This document shows positions 12,306 through 22,839 of a stretch of DNA of 64,000 nucleotides, in pieces (positions within the stretch are counted from its first letter, which is position 1; each line of letters starts with the position of its first letter). Origin of the DNA: Eutrigla gurnardus (taxonomy: Eukaryota; Chordata; Actinopteri; Perciformes; Triglidae). The translations under genes were made by a program, and so were the position numbers. The DNA lies in contig OY741271.1 of NCBI GenBank assembly GCA_963514095.1, positions 3,791,976 through 3,855,975 of the forward strand. Direction: 5' to 3'. The notes beneath the pieces are model-generated. The model was not told the origin of the DNA. It saw only the letters and a program-made list of their open reading frames with translations, and ran no database searches.

Positions 12306-12539
12306 ATTAAATGTGTGTCTCTCCTCAGAGTCCTGGTGGTCCTCGGGTATCTGGTATCTGTTCTCCGCACCATGAGTCAGCGTGGTCTGTCCGTGAATCA
12401 CTCCGCAGTCTCGGCTGTGAACAACTCATGATGCGTAAGGAGGAAGTCTCGTCGGAGGAGACGCGAAAAATTTTAACACCTACGGTAAAACAAATAAACT
12501 ATCCACAGTGAATGTAATCTTGGACAATGGCTGATACAT

Positions 12540-12880
12540 CAGGGCCCAGTATTTCAAAAGTGATCTGACTGGATTATCCTGGTCGGATTGGATTAAATCT
12601 TGATCTGATCTGAAAACTGGGTATTTCAACACAGATCCAGAGAATCCTGATCCTGAAGATCAGGATTCAGCTTTGGTAATCCAATCCTCCCTTGAATCCA
12701 GATAGAAGGCTGGATTTGGGTATTTCAAAACTTAAGGCAGAGATCTGGATCAACTTGATACCAAAATGTCAGGATCATTTGGATCCCACTTCAGAGGTGG
12801 ATTTGACTTGGATTGAAAATGTCTCAGCTCCACTTCTCCTAGATATTGTTACTCAAGATGTTCATTACACTTAATCTGCA
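12540..12880. mobile_element. Left arm of a DNA-transposon-like inverted repeat pair
   Basis: The 20-mer CAGGGCCCAGTATTTCAAAA at 12540-12559 recurs in exact inverted form at 25166-25185. Subterminal GGATC/GATCC-rich sequence lies on both sides. No clear target duplication was found, so the pair may be one element later filled with other insertions or two separate MITE copies. Confidence 0.4.
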
Positions 12881-13549
12881 TTTTTTCAGTGTCACAGTTT
12901 ATATCATACTGCACATTGAAGCACTTTCCAAGCATGTTCAATGTATATTTTCATGCTTCTAATTAAACAAAGACTAATTTGACTTAAGTCAAAAGCTTAA
13001 AAATGCACTTTTATGTTTGGAACTGTGAAATGTGATTTTAAAACATGCAACAATGTATTTCAGTAAGTGTTTGTGTACAAACTGATTATTTTACTTAACC
13101 AAATCAGATGCTATTTTGCTTTAAATTACCACAATTATGTTTAGTGAGAGCCTTCTACATAAAGGGAGACAAATTAGAAAGGAAAAAATGTATCTAATCG
13201 TGTCACTGATCAAGCTAATAATGCAACTACAATTTCAAACACTTTCCAGTACTTTATTCAAAATCTAACAATTTATCACTGCAATTGAAGCATTTCCAAG
13301 GATTTCCAGCACTCATACAGACCCTGTCCTTAATAGCTGAGTGGGCTCTGAAAGTAGAAGAAAGGGAAGGAGTATGAGTAATATCTTTGTCTTCATTGGG
13401 AATCCAGAATAGTCACAGAAATTGTGTGCATGATGACAACAGCATGATTTTCCCAGCATTACTGTAGCATTCTGACACTTCTGAATGAACTGCATAATTC
13501 ATACACAACACACATATACACAGTGTAATAGGTTTCCAAAGCACTGTAG

Positions 13550-14599
13550 CAGCCCGGTTTCCCGAAGACTTCTTAAAGCCTTCTTAACGCTACGTCATTC
13601 GTAACCCCTACTTAGAGTTCCTACTTAACATTTCGCGTGTTTCCCGAAACGTCCTTTGCTACGAATCTCTTTCGTACGTCACACGTTGGTAAGAGTGGTC
13701 TGGAGCACTCTTAGAGCCTTCTTAGCTCTACCGTAGTGATGTTTCAGCTCCTGATGCTAGTCGCCGCCACTGTACGGTAATCCAGAAATCCCCGCTGCAC
13801 ATGGAACTGCACATTGCCAGTGTTGTGTTTCACCAGTGGTTTTAAGTGATTCATGAAGAAAATAAAAATAAAATACGCATGCATTTCATCACAAGGCTAA
13901 GCTTTACCTCAACCTCAGAAGTAGCCTAGGTATATTACAGTGTCATTTAATTAGCCCATTAGGCCTAGTCAATGTCAAGGCATGCACAATCCTGCAAGCA
14001 ATTTGGGAAATTGGCACATCGTCAAACAATTAAAAAATGTCATAAATGGACGCCGGTGACGGTTGTGAACAGTGGCAAAACTGTGGCAGCGATACAACGT
14101 ATCCTCGTGCTGAACCAAAGACGTTGCCGTCCTCGGAGCCGTTGGAATACATCATTTCATAAGGATCAACTTCAATCCCATGGATATATTGACCGACGCG
14201 GCTATATTGCATAAGTTTCGACTACAACGGCAACAAATATGCATGTAATTAAGGATGTAATTGGCTCAATCTCCTCCGCTGTTTCTATATTTCTTATATC
14301 TTTAGGCCTAGAAGGATTTCTAGCAATGTTTTATTCGCAAACACTGCAATAGCCTTCCTTTTCATAATATAGTGCTGTCATGCACCTGCGCATGAAATGG
14401 AAAATCGAACTCTGAGCAATCGATTTCAGCACTTTCTTAATGGACAGCGCCGTGTACGTACGACGTAAGGAGTGTTTCTTAAGAAGACTCCTAAGAGACC
14501 GTTCGGGAACCACGACTACAGAGGTAAACAACTTTGGTAAGTCATAACGGAGTCTTCGTAGCGCGCTAAGAGTGGACGTTATCGGGAAACCGGGCCCTG
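13550..14599. mobile_element. Harbinger-like MITE with CCCGGTTTCCCGA ends
   Basis: The left end reads CAGCCCGGTTTCCCGA and the complement of the right end reads GGGCCCGGTTTCCCGA, with further imperfect subterminal similarity (CTTCTTA and TAACGC motifs). Small ORFs inside do not show a DDE domain. I could not define the target duplication, so the superfamily is tentative. Confidence 0.55.
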
Positions 14600-14607
14600 A
14601 TCTGTAC

Positions 14608-14653
14608 ACATGTAGCCTATTTTTTTTTTTTTTTTTTACATGTAGCCTATTTT
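14608..14653. repeat. Poly-T tract between 16-bp direct repeats
   Basis: ACATGTAGCCTATTTT occurs twice (14608-14623 and 14638-14653), separated only by T residues. This is the footprint expected when a target-primed reverse transcription event inserts nothing but a poly(A) tail. Confidence 0.7.
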
Positions 14654-14869
14654 AAGTCTGCTGTGTTGCCAATGACGTAACGCTAATAAACTCCGAACAG
14701 GTTGATGTTAGTTTAAACAGTTATGGTATAATGTACGTCAGATTAATTACCTAGTAAATCAAACCATGGACCGCAAAATTCGTAAACAAAGCCAGCTAGC
14801 CTGCTAGCTGCTTAACACGCAAGTCAATGGAGCCGAGTTAGCTACCGTTAGCACGGCCGAGCCCAATTA

Positions 14870-15729
14870 TACCCCTTTTCCACCAACGCGAACCTAGTTC
14901 AAGAACCGGGCCGGTGCCCGTGCTGGTTCACAGTTGGTTCAACTTGCGAACCTTCTGAGAACCTGTTTGCGTTTCCACCGGCTAGAGAGCCCAGAGAGCC
15001 ACGTCATTACGTCACTGTATACGTCTGAGGTTTCCCCGCAGTGCTAATTTCAAGCATAGCAGACATGTCTCTTCAGAAAAAATTGTTTGTGTAAACAATA
15101 AAATACACAAAATACAAAGTGTTTGATGTTTAGTCATCTGCAGGTTGGACCTCCGTTCAATATCGCCGATGTCCAACAGCTCTACAAACACAAACCAGAG
15201 GACAGCGGTTTAATCACAGACGTGTCCACGACACTGTGAACACAGATGTTAAGTCACGTTGGTAGTTTAGTGAGCCAACAGAAAGTGGCATGCTAACGTT
15301 GTTGTTAGCAATATCACGCTAGCTGGCTAGCTAGCTGGCCAGCTTACATTACCCGAGGAAGCATAGCCACTAGTTGCTGCTGTTACACACGTAATCACTA
15401 GCTTGGTAAACTAAACAGAAATGTGCCGTTGGTTTGCAACGAGGTGAAACAATTTAAAAATGAAACTTACCGGGAACAGTAACGTTAGTAAAACTCTGCA
15501 GCGGCGTATTTTCCCCCGTTGCCTCGAGCGTTAACCCCGCCCCCAGCCCCTAACGTGAGCAAGACCTTCTTCCGGGGCCGGTTCCAGCCCAGCAAGGAGT
15601 TGGGGCCGCTCGGGAACCAGTTTTCCTGGCCGAGAGCCGGCTCTTTGTCTGTGGAAACAGGAAGAACTGGTTGGCGATTGGGCACCGGCTCCGAACCGGC
15701 CCTCAAAATGCCTCTGTGGAAAAGGGCCA
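14870..15729. mobile_element. Harbinger-like MITE with TTA duplication
   Basis: The left end TACCCCTTTTCCAC and the complement of the right end TGGCCCTTTTCCAC are inverted repeats. TTA flanks both ends (14867-14869 and 15730-15732), fitting the 3-bp target of PIF/Harbinger elements. GAACC/GGTTC motifs are repeated near both ends. No transposase is present. Confidence 0.65.
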
Positions 15730-15815
15730 TTAGAGATCGCTACAGCCTGGTTTTAAGTACGTGACAATTCATATAGTTAGCTAGCACGATATGTTGGTTG
15801 GCGTTCATATGGTCC

Positions 15816-16246
15816 TGTTGTGGAAAAATGAATCTGCCCAATAAAGATCAACAACCAGGATCAGCTCTTTCTCCGAGGTTTATTTCACTAAGTATTCTAA
15901 TCTGCAGAAGAAAGTACTGTTCACCCCTGCCTTCTGATACAATGGTTCAGACTCAGCAGGAACGACCCTGAGTCCAACAACAGTCTCCCTTTTAAGGAGG
16001 AGGAACCAAAGGACGGATCATGTCCTATCTTACAAAGACAAGATGTACAGGCAAGGTCAAGATTTACAGAACACAGGCGTCATAGTCCTGAAAGTATCTT
16101 ATGTCAATGTGGCACTCATGTTCATATCATCTACAAACAGACATTCATTTTCGTCATAGCATAACAGTCAGATGAGGAGATGCAGATGGCGTCAGCCTGA
16201 CAAATATTCTGATTATAAAGTACTAACATCCAAAATTCCCATTACA
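15816..16246 (-). repeat. ERV 3' LTR
   Basis: The 431-bp LTR starts with TG and ends with CA. Read on the minus strand it holds a TTAAAAG TATA-like box and an AATAAA signal (15879-15884 on the plus strand as TTTATT). It is immediately preceded on the minus strand by the polypurine tract. By eye it differs from the 5' LTR at one A/G site in the GATGC(A/G)GATGG context. Confidence 0.95.
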
Positions 16247-16257
16247 GTCCCCCCTTT
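16247..16257 (-). promoter_or_regulatory. ERV polypurine tract
   Basis: On the minus strand AAAGGGGGGAC directly abuts the 3' LTR start TGTAATGGG. This is the plus-strand DNA primer site of retroviral reverse transcription. Confidence 0.85.
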
Positions 16258-16508
16258 GAACATTTTATGTTCACTAGAAAAGGTAATTTATAATTGTCTA
16301 TGTCTCTAATTTACGGCAAGGTTTAACAGGGCATGCATTGAACCTGGAGAAAAAGCCTTTTATATTATGAAAGAATAAAACATAGCTGTTCTTAATTGCA
16401 TTCTTCATTACACATGCATGTGGAAATAGTGAACAAGCAATATTGATCAAACAAGAAAATCATACCATTAAAAGCACAAGCTAAACAATTTCATATCAGG
16501 AGTTGCCA

Positions 16509-16697
16509 TCATGGTACCAGGAACAGAACCTCTTTCCCAGGAGTATACAACCTTCTATACTCTACTGATAACATGTCTGCTATGAGCACAATAATCACAA
16601 ATATACCAATAATAAGGAAAAAGAAATGGATAATTATTAAAAAAAAGAACCCTCCAACCCTCCTTTCTCTCTCTGATACAGACCACCCTTCCCTCAA
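16509..16697 (-). other. Small hydrophobic ORF between env and 3' LTR
   Basis: A 62-codon frame contains one strongly hydrophobic stretch (FFFLIIIHFFFLIIGIFVII), which could be a membrane segment. It lies in the roughly 880-bp gap between the env stop and the polypurine tract. No homology is recognised and it may be non-coding. Confidence 0.25.
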
Positions 16698-17126
16698 ACA
16701 TACAGGTCATGTGTAGTGACCTGGTGCTTTGAAACCTTCACCTTACAGGGAAAATGATGCACAAAATATGATTAGCAGGTGGAGTGAGGATATAACATAC
16801 ATGTATCTGAACGAATTTCTACCTCAGGGCCCCATAATCTACCATCGTAGCTCAGCTGCTTTCTAAAATCTACAGCCCCCTGACAAAGTCGTTTGCCATT
16901 CTTCACCGGGTTGAGACGAAGGGCTTCTAAACCACCCTCCCCCTTTGTAGCGGACTGGTTGAGCTGTAGAAGGTAAAGGAACTAAGTTCGGACAGGTAGA
17001 CAGGCGGTTCCTGAGTGAGACAATTCGCACACAATTACATTTCAAGGTTCACACAAAAAGGGTTTTATTATTAAGCATGAAGTTGTAGTGTGATCCCCTT
17101 CTAACATCTATGTGTGAGTTAACATA

Positions 17127-18653
17127 TCAGATTGACTCACTATCTGAGTCCAAAAAGGGCGGTACCCACAGATCTTCATCTGGAACAATGGTGATTTTCG
17201 GGTACTGTCCTACGGCAGAGCTCACCGCAGAACCCACGAGAGCTCGGCAGCAGGGCAGTACGCAACAAACGACCAGCAACATTACAACCACAACCATCAA
17301 CACAGGTGATAGGAATCTGATGGCGGTGGCTTTCCACCCCCCCTCTGTGAGCCAGGACCAAATGTCCCAGCCCTCAAAAGCCTCAGAGTCTTTGCTTTTC
17401 TCTCTGTGTAACAGTTCGTTCAGGTGGGCAACAACATGGGTCATGTTGTCATCTATTGCAGGCACGAAGGTACAGCATTTTGTCCCTATGACATGGCACA
17501 CGCCTCCCTGTGAGGCTAGGGTCAAGTCGAGGGCGACTCTATTTTGCAGAGCTACGTTTCTGATGCCCTGGACAACAGGGGACAATGCTGCAAAGCCGGC
17601 AGCTGTGAGTTCAGTCAGATTTTCGAGTTCCAGGGATATTTCATCAATCTTATGTGCATTGTTGACAGTCCCCCACCAGGGGAGGATTCCCGAGAGCCCC
17701 TTCTCGGGTTGTGAAACACGTGTTGCCGTGCGCCTGGCCCTGTGCGGTCTGTAGTAGTGACTGTAATGAGTGTGAAAATATTCCAGGCTCGGCACAATGG
17801 CAACAGAAGGCAAGAGTCTGGCGAGATAGCAAGACCCACACCAGCCTGGTCTCAAGGACTGATAGACGTGCTGTCCACACACCCACACATGCTGTCTCAA
17901 TGCACCAAACCCATCGCTAGAGGGCATGGTTACCACGGGGTTGTCCTCCCCCTCTCTGCCTTGACTGTGTGTATGTGTGAGGTTCAATCTGCCAAGGTAA
18001 GGGTTCACGCCCCTGCACTCAGGTTTGGTGTATGCAGAGTTCCATGCGCTGCCACACGTGGCCTTGACTGTCTGGTTACAAAAGGACGTGCCCAGGTTGT
18101 GGTCAAGCGATGCCCGGCACTCTCTCACAAAGCACACAGCTCCTCGTTGCCGTGTGGGATTTGTTGTCATTATTGAATGGTGCACCTCACTCAGAGCAGT
18201 TGTAACATTTCTGAATCTCACCGCAGATCCTTCGTAGCTGACGACGCTGATGTTCAAATCCTCCAACCAAGGAGCAAGGTTTGTGATGATTCGTTCTGGT
18301 GATTCCACAGGCTTGGTGAAGGCCACCATGACCCCCATGGTCTCAGAGATGTTCAGTGGCCAGGGTGCCACAGGCAGTGCTGTGCCCACGCCATTGGGGA
18401 GTTGGGCGCAGACATAACAACTCTCATTCGTCACCAATCTGGCGGCCAGAACGACGGCTCGGTACCAGGCGTTCTGTTCCGGCCGGGTGACCGGGGCGAC
18501 GTCCACCGTGGGTAGTTCTGGTCGGTCCAGGCCTGCGAGGCCGAAGTAGGGCTCGATCTGCAGCAGGAGAAGCAGGAGGAGATGCGTAGTCAGCAGGTGC
18601 AGCTGACGTCGCCCCCCGTTCTGGAGTGGCGGGCTGCTGAAGGTCGATGCCAT
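17127..18653 (-). CDS. env: ERV envelope glycoprotein, gamma-type, open
   Basis: This 508-codon frame has all the landmarks of a class I gamma-type Env. There is an N-terminal hydrophobic signal (about residues 18-32), several N-glycosylation sites, a CxxC motif (CGSC, 272-275) in the surface subunit, a furin-like RARR site (305-308), a Cx6CC motif (386-394) in the transmembrane subunit, a membrane anchor (about 448-470) and a roughly 38-residue cytoplasmic tail. No internal stop is seen. The start overlaps the integrase frame by about 230 bp, as is usual in this group. Expression would normally need a spliced subgenomic RNA; the acceptor was not defined. Confidence 0.93.
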   Translation of the reverse strand: MASTFSSPPLQNGGRRQLHLLTTHLLLLLLLQIEPYFGLAGLDRPELPTVDVAPVTRPEQNAWYRAVVLAARLVTNESCYVCAQLPNGVGTALPVAPWPLNISETMGVMVAFTKPVESPERIITNLAPWLEDLNISVVSYEGSAVRFRNVTTALSEVHHSIMTTNPTRQRGAVCFVRECRASLDHNLGTSFCNQTVKATCGSAWNSAYTKPECRGVNPYLGRLNLTHTHSQGREGEDNPVVTMPSSDGFGALRQHVWVCGQHVYQSLRPGWCGSCYLARLLPSVAIVPSLEYFHTHYSHYYRPHRARRTATRVSQPEKGLSGILPWWGTVNNAHKIDEISLELENLTELTAAGFAALSPVVQGIRNVALQNRVALDLTLASQGGVCHVIGTKCCTFVPAIDDNMTHVVAHLNELLHREKSKDSEAFEGWDIWSWLTEGGWKATAIRFLSPVLMVVVVMLLVVCCVLPCCRALVGSAVSSAVGQYPKITIVPDEDLWVPPFLDSDSESI

Positions 18654-19551
18654 CTGGCTCTCTCTGATCGGCCTGTGTAGGAGCGTCGGCTGATGGCTCT
18701 GGGATCCTTCTGCAGTGGCTGGCGTGGATCCAGGTGTCTCTCTCTGCGATCTTTACTGCAGTTTCTGTGACCAGCAGCACCTGGTAGGGCCCGTTCCACC
18801 TTCGTGATCGCCAAGTTTTCCTTCTCAGATCTCGGACCACGACCCAGTCACCTGGCTCCAGGTTATGCAGTTTTTGTGTGGTGGGTGTTGGCAGTGCGTC
18901 TTTCACCTGTTTGTGAATATCAGAGAGAACAGAGGTTAGGTGTGCGCAATACCGCAACATTTCATCCTCACAATGCCCTGTCTCAGGGAGTTGTCTTAGC
19001 TCAGGCCCAATCCCGGTTCGCAAAGGCTGGCCGAACAGGATCTCAAATGGGCTGAGGTTATTTCTGGACCTGATTCTCCCCCTCATGTACATCAACACAA
19101 TGGGGAGGGCCTTAGTCCAGGGTAGTTTTGTTTCCTCGCAACATTTGGCAAGTTTGTTCTTTAGGGTCCCATTTTCGCGTTCTACCGCCCCACCGCTAGC
19201 TGGGTGATAGCTACAATGTCGCCTCAGGTCGAACCCAAGGTACTGGCTGATGCTTTTAAGCGCGGCATTTACAAAAGGGGTCCCGTTGTCACTCGAAATC
19301 CGTGAGGGCACTCCCCATCTGGGAAGAATTTGTGTAAGTAAGGCTTTTGCCACTGCCGACGCGTCTTGTTTGGAAGTGGGAAAAACCTCAACATATTTTG
19401 AAAACATATCGACCATCACAAGGCAGAATTTCTTTCCCTCACTTGGTGTTAGTTCTATGAAATCCATTTGTAGGTGATCAAACGGTCTGCTTGCTGGGGG
19501 ATGGGCGCTCTTGTCTGACCCTGATGCCTCTGCCCACATTGTTTGTTGCAC
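18424..19551 (-). CDS. pol: ERV integrase core and C-terminus (pol 3' part)
   Basis: The frame contains the DD(35)E catalytic triad: Asp in HLQMDF (about residue 30), Asp in SSDNGTPF (88) and Glu in GGAVEREN (124). A C-terminal DNA-binding region with VVVRDLRRK follows. It is in the same frame as the upstream protease-RT ORF but separated from it by a TGA at 19555-19557. The N-terminal zinc-binding CxxC is not in this frame, so the integrase is probably inactive as encoded. The listed start is simply the first ATG after the stop. Confidence 0.88.
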   Translation of the reverse strand: MQQTMWAEASGSDKSAHPPASRPFDHLQMDFIELTPSEGKKFCLVMVDMFSKYVEVFPTSKQDASAVAKALLTQILPRWGVPSRISSDNGTPFVNAALKSISQYLGFDLRRHCSYHPASGGAVERENGTLKNKLAKCCEETKLPWTKALPIVLMYMRGRIRSRNNLSPFEILFGQPLRTGIGPELRQLPETGHCEDEMLRYCAHLTSVLSDIHKQVKDALPTPTTQKLHNLEPGDWVVVRDLRRKTWRSRRWNGPYQVLLVTETAVKIAERDTWIHASHCRRIPEPSADAPTQADQREPDGIDLQQPATPERGATSAAPADYASPPASPAADRALLRPRRPGPTRTTHGGRRPGHPAGTERLVPSRRSGRQIGDE

Positions 19552-19554
19552 AGA

Positions 19555-22500
19555 TCACGCATCTTTTGCAAAAATTTTGCCATGCGTCAATTTAGCGTAG
19601 TAGTGAAACAAATAGCCTGGTAGGCAGGGCTTATCGTTGGGACCATACCAGACATTTTGTTTCACCACCCCGCCTGCCCGTTTCCAAGCATGTTTCTCCC
19701 CCTGTGTTGCTCTGGTCTGTAGTTCTTGTAAGTCTGCATCGGGTGTTACAGCTGGGCTGGAAGTGATAGTGAGCTGTGTTATCAAAGGTTGCTTAGCAGC
19801 GACCTTGGCTGCAGAATCAGCACAGGCGTTTCCTTGTGAAACGTAGTCTGTTTTGTGTGTGTGTGCTTCGCATTTGCATATGGCGATGTGACGTGGCAAC
19901 AGCAAAGCATCAAGGAGAGAAGCAACCAGTCCGTGGTGAGCAATGGGTTTGCCCGATGCAGTCAGAAAGTCCCGGTTGGCCCAAATTTGTCCAAAAGAGT
20001 GGCAAACCCCCCACGCGTATCTGCTGTCTGTGAAAATAGTGACAGTCTTACCTCTAGCCAGTTTGCATGCCTCAGTCAGAGCCACCAGCTCTGCAGCCTG
20101 TGCTGAATAGTTAGATGGGAGAGGCTCAGCCAAAAGTGTCTCATGTAATGTGGTGACTGCAAACCCTGATTGGTTGAGGCCTGTTTCCAGGTTCCTTGAT
20201 GCTGAGCCGTCCACAAAGAGCTCCATGTCGGGGTTGTCAAGTGGTGTTTCCCGGAGGTCAGGTCTGGGGGAACAGATTTCGTTAATGACAGCCACACAAT
20301 CATGGGGCTCCCCATCTTTAACTGTGGGGAGCAAAGTCGCAGGGTTTAGTATGGTGCAGCGTTGTACAGTGATGTTAGGCAGCTCCAGTAAAATGGTGTT
20401 GTATCTTAGCCACCGCGCAGGGGACAGGTGTGAAGTTTTCTTCTCTAAAAGGATCATAGAGACTGCATGTGGTACTAATAAGGTTAGTGGAGAGTAACCT
20501 ACAATGTCACGTGAAGCTACGACCGCTTTCTCAGCTGCGGCCACAGCTCTGAGGCAAGCCGGAAGGCCGGCTGCCACGGGATCAAGTTTGGATGAGAAAT
20601 AGGCGACAGGCCTTTTTTGCCCCCCATAGTCCTGCAGTAACACGGAAGTCATGTAGTGCCCCTTCTCGTCAACAGTTTGTGTAAAAGGTCGGCTGCAATC
20701 AGGGAGCCCCAGAGTGGGGGGTGTCTGTAGAGCTAGTTTTAGGTCGACAAATGCTTTTCCCGCATCAGGTGTCCAAGTGACTTTGTCCTGTGCCGCGAGA
20801 CCCTGCCCATGAGCGATCGCTGCCAACGGTGCCTCGATGCTTGCATAGTCAGGAATCCACTGTCTGCAGTATGATGTCATACCAAGAAAGCTCATAACCT
20901 GTTTCTTTGTGACTGGTTTTGGGATTTCTTGGATGGCAGAGATGCGTGATTGGGAGAGTGTTTTCCCCTCTTCTGATATGATGTGCCCCAGAAAGGTGAC
21001 CTGATTACAGGCGAACTGTAATTTGGATGAGCTGACCTTGTGGCCGTTGTCGGCCAGGTGTTTTAGCAGGGCCAGCGTGTCAGCCACGCAGGCTTCTCGT
21101 GTGGGAGAACAAATCATTAAATCATCCACGTATGCCAGCAAGGCGCTGTTTTGTGGCAGACTTAAGGATTCTAAATTGTCGCGCAGAGCGGCGTTGAAAA
21201 TGGTGGGAGATTCGGATAGGCCCTGGCACAAACGGGTGAATGTGTACGTTTTACCTTCAAATGTGAATGCGAACCAGTACTGGCTGTCGGGATGTATGGG
21301 GACGCTGAAGAAGGCATTAGCCAAATCAACAACAGAAAACCACTTACTTTCAGGTGGGACCTGTGAGAGGATTGTGTGAGGATTTGGTACCGTAGGGGCG
21401 CGCGCGTGGATTGCTGCATTTACCGCCTGCAGATCCTGGACAAACCTCCATTCATCTGGCGCGCCTGGAGGCCGAATCTTTCTCACCGGGCATATCGGCG
21501 TGCGGACGGGTGAATTTTCGCAGGGGACGACGACGCCTGCTTTGAGGAAGGCCTCAAACACCGGTTTGATGCCCTCCACAGCCTCTTTCCTTAGTGGATA
21601 CTGCCGCTGGCAGGGCCTGTAGGAGGATTTTGGAGTGATTACAATTGGTTCAGCATTCTTTATCAACCCTACATCATGTTTGTGTCGTGCCCATACCTCT
21701 GGTGGTACCTGTTTTAGCTCTGGGATGTCACTGACATTATTGACCATCATCCTCGTGTGTGGAGGTGTGAGGTGTGGTGCGTGAGATACCTTTGGGTTTT
21801 GAAGTTTAATTTCGACGGTTCTTCGAGCAGCGATCGCCTTTTGAATTTTAACTCGGTGCACCTTTAACCCCTGATGATACTCGGTGTTGGGGTCATCCGT
21901 TCGTGTCCACTCAGTTGCATCGATGCATTTTTTCAGCCAAGGTTCCAAGTTTTGTGACTCCCCTCCTTTGATCAAGGAAACAAACGGGAACTGCGGCACT
22001 TGGAACGAAATATCAGACAGGCACACAGAGATTACACATCGTGCGTCATCCCAATACAGATAGAGCAGTTTTAGGTTATCACACAGGCTGTTCTGTCCAA
22101 ACCATGTTTGTTCAAATGGTTCATCTTTCCCTGTGGAAGCTTGTGCAGCACAAAACAAGTCTGTGTGGTGCATGACGTCGGCGTGTGTGAGTGCAGCTGT
22201 GTGTGTGAGTATGTTTGTTATTGCAGCGAGGTCAGAGGAGGAGAAGTGCCACTGATACTGATAAGTTATTTCTGTGCCGAGGGAAGTGAAAAAAGCCCGA
22301 TTGTGTGAAACATTTCTAAGTATGGTGAGGCCTTCTGGCCCTGAGCTTATGTTTATGCCCAAAACACACATAAGGTCTCTCGCCACAAGATTTATCGGAC
22401 ATAAATTTGACAAAACAAAAGAATGTTTAAAACTGCCCTTCTGCTTGTCTACACATGTCAGTGGGACAGTGTATGGCTCTGTCACCAAGGTACCCGAGGC

Positions 22501-22839
22501 CCCGACAGATTTTGCACATCTGCCGCTCAATTTGGGTGTTGTTTTTAACTCTGTGTGTCGTATAACAGACTCTGTTGCTCCTGAATCTACCAAAAAAGTG
22601 AGGGGTGTGCCTTCAACAGTGAGTGTTATTGTGGGTAAATTCCGATAGGCAGCTGAGTTTAGTGAGGCATACATTCCGTCAATTTTTCTGTTTTCTGATG
22701 TGTGTGAGTTTTCTAAATGATCAATGGCCTTGAGTATGGAACTGCAATTGTCTTGTGTAGGCTGTGTGGGTGTGCTGGTGTGCTCACGTGTCCCATGGCT
22801 GGGATGGGGGTCTGTCTCTGATCCAGATGCGCCCGTCAC
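19555..22839 (-). CDS. pol: ERV protease, reverse transcriptase and RNase H (pol 5' part)
   Basis: The 1094-codon frame begins at a GTG rather than an ATG and would normally be reached from gag. In order it shows an aspartic protease (LVDSGA near residue 84), a reverse transcriptase with YVDD near residue 571, and RNase H with FVDGSAS near residue 875. It then enters the integrase zinc-binding region and ends at a TGA (19555-19557). An upstream in-frame TAA at 22876-22878 and the loss of gag mean that no normal gag-pol precursor can be made. Apart from the 3' break the frame is intact over 3.2 kb, in line with the young LTRs. Confidence 0.92.
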   Translation of the reverse strand: MTGASGSETDPHPSHGTREHTSTPTQPTQDNCSSILKAIDHLENSHTSENRKIDGMYASLNSAAYRNLPTITLTVEGTPLTFLVDSGATESVIRHTELKTTPKLSGRCAKSVGASGTLVTEPYTVPLTCVDKQKGSFKHSFVLSNLCPINLVARDLMCVLGINISSGPEGLTILRNVSHNRAFFTSLGTEITYQYQWHFSSSDLAAITNILTHTAALTHADVMHHTDLFCAAQASTGKDEPFEQTWFGQNSLCDNLKLLYLYWDDARCVISVCLSDISFQVPQFPFVSLIKGGESQNLEPWLKKCIDATEWTRTDDPNTEYHQGLKVHRVKIQKAIAARRTVEIKLQNPKVSHAPHLTPPHTRMMVNNVSDIPELKQVPPEVWARHKHDVGLIKNAEPIVITPKSSYRPCQRQYPLRKEAVEGIKPVFEAFLKAGVVVPCENSPVRTPICPVRKIRPPGAPDEWRFVQDLQAVNAAIHARAPTVPNPHTILSQVPPESKWFSVVDLANAFFSVPIHPDSQYWFAFTFEGKTYTFTRLCQGLSESPTIFNAALRDNLESLSLPQNSALLAYVDDLMICSPTREACVADTLALLKHLADNGHKVSSSKLQFACNQVTFLGHIISEEGKTLSQSRISAIQEIPKPVTKKQVMSFLGMTSYCRQWIPDYASIEAPLAAIAHGQGLAAQDKVTWTPDAGKAFVDLKLALQTPPTLGLPDCSRPFTQTVDEKGHYMTSVLLQDYGGQKRPVAYFSSKLDPVAAGLPACLRAVAAAEKAVVASRDIVGYSPLTLLVPHAVSMILLEKKTSHLSPARWLRYNTILLELPNITVQRCTILNPATLLPTVKDGEPHDCVAVINEICSPRPDLRETPLDNPDMELFVDGSASRNLETGLNQSGFAVTTLHETLLAEPLPSNYSAQAAELVALTEACKLARGKTVTIFTDSRYAWGVCHSFGQIWANRDFLTASGKPIAHHGLVASLLDALLLPRHIAICKCEAHTHKTDYVSQGNACADSAAKVAAKQPLITQLTITSSPAVTPDADLQELQTRATQGEKHAWKRAGGVVKQNVWYGPNDKPCLPGYLFHYYAKLTHGKIFAKDA

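Noticed and set aside
17110..18237. Plus-strand ORFs of 144-214 codons across the env region
   Set aside because: They are antisense shadows of env with no domains.
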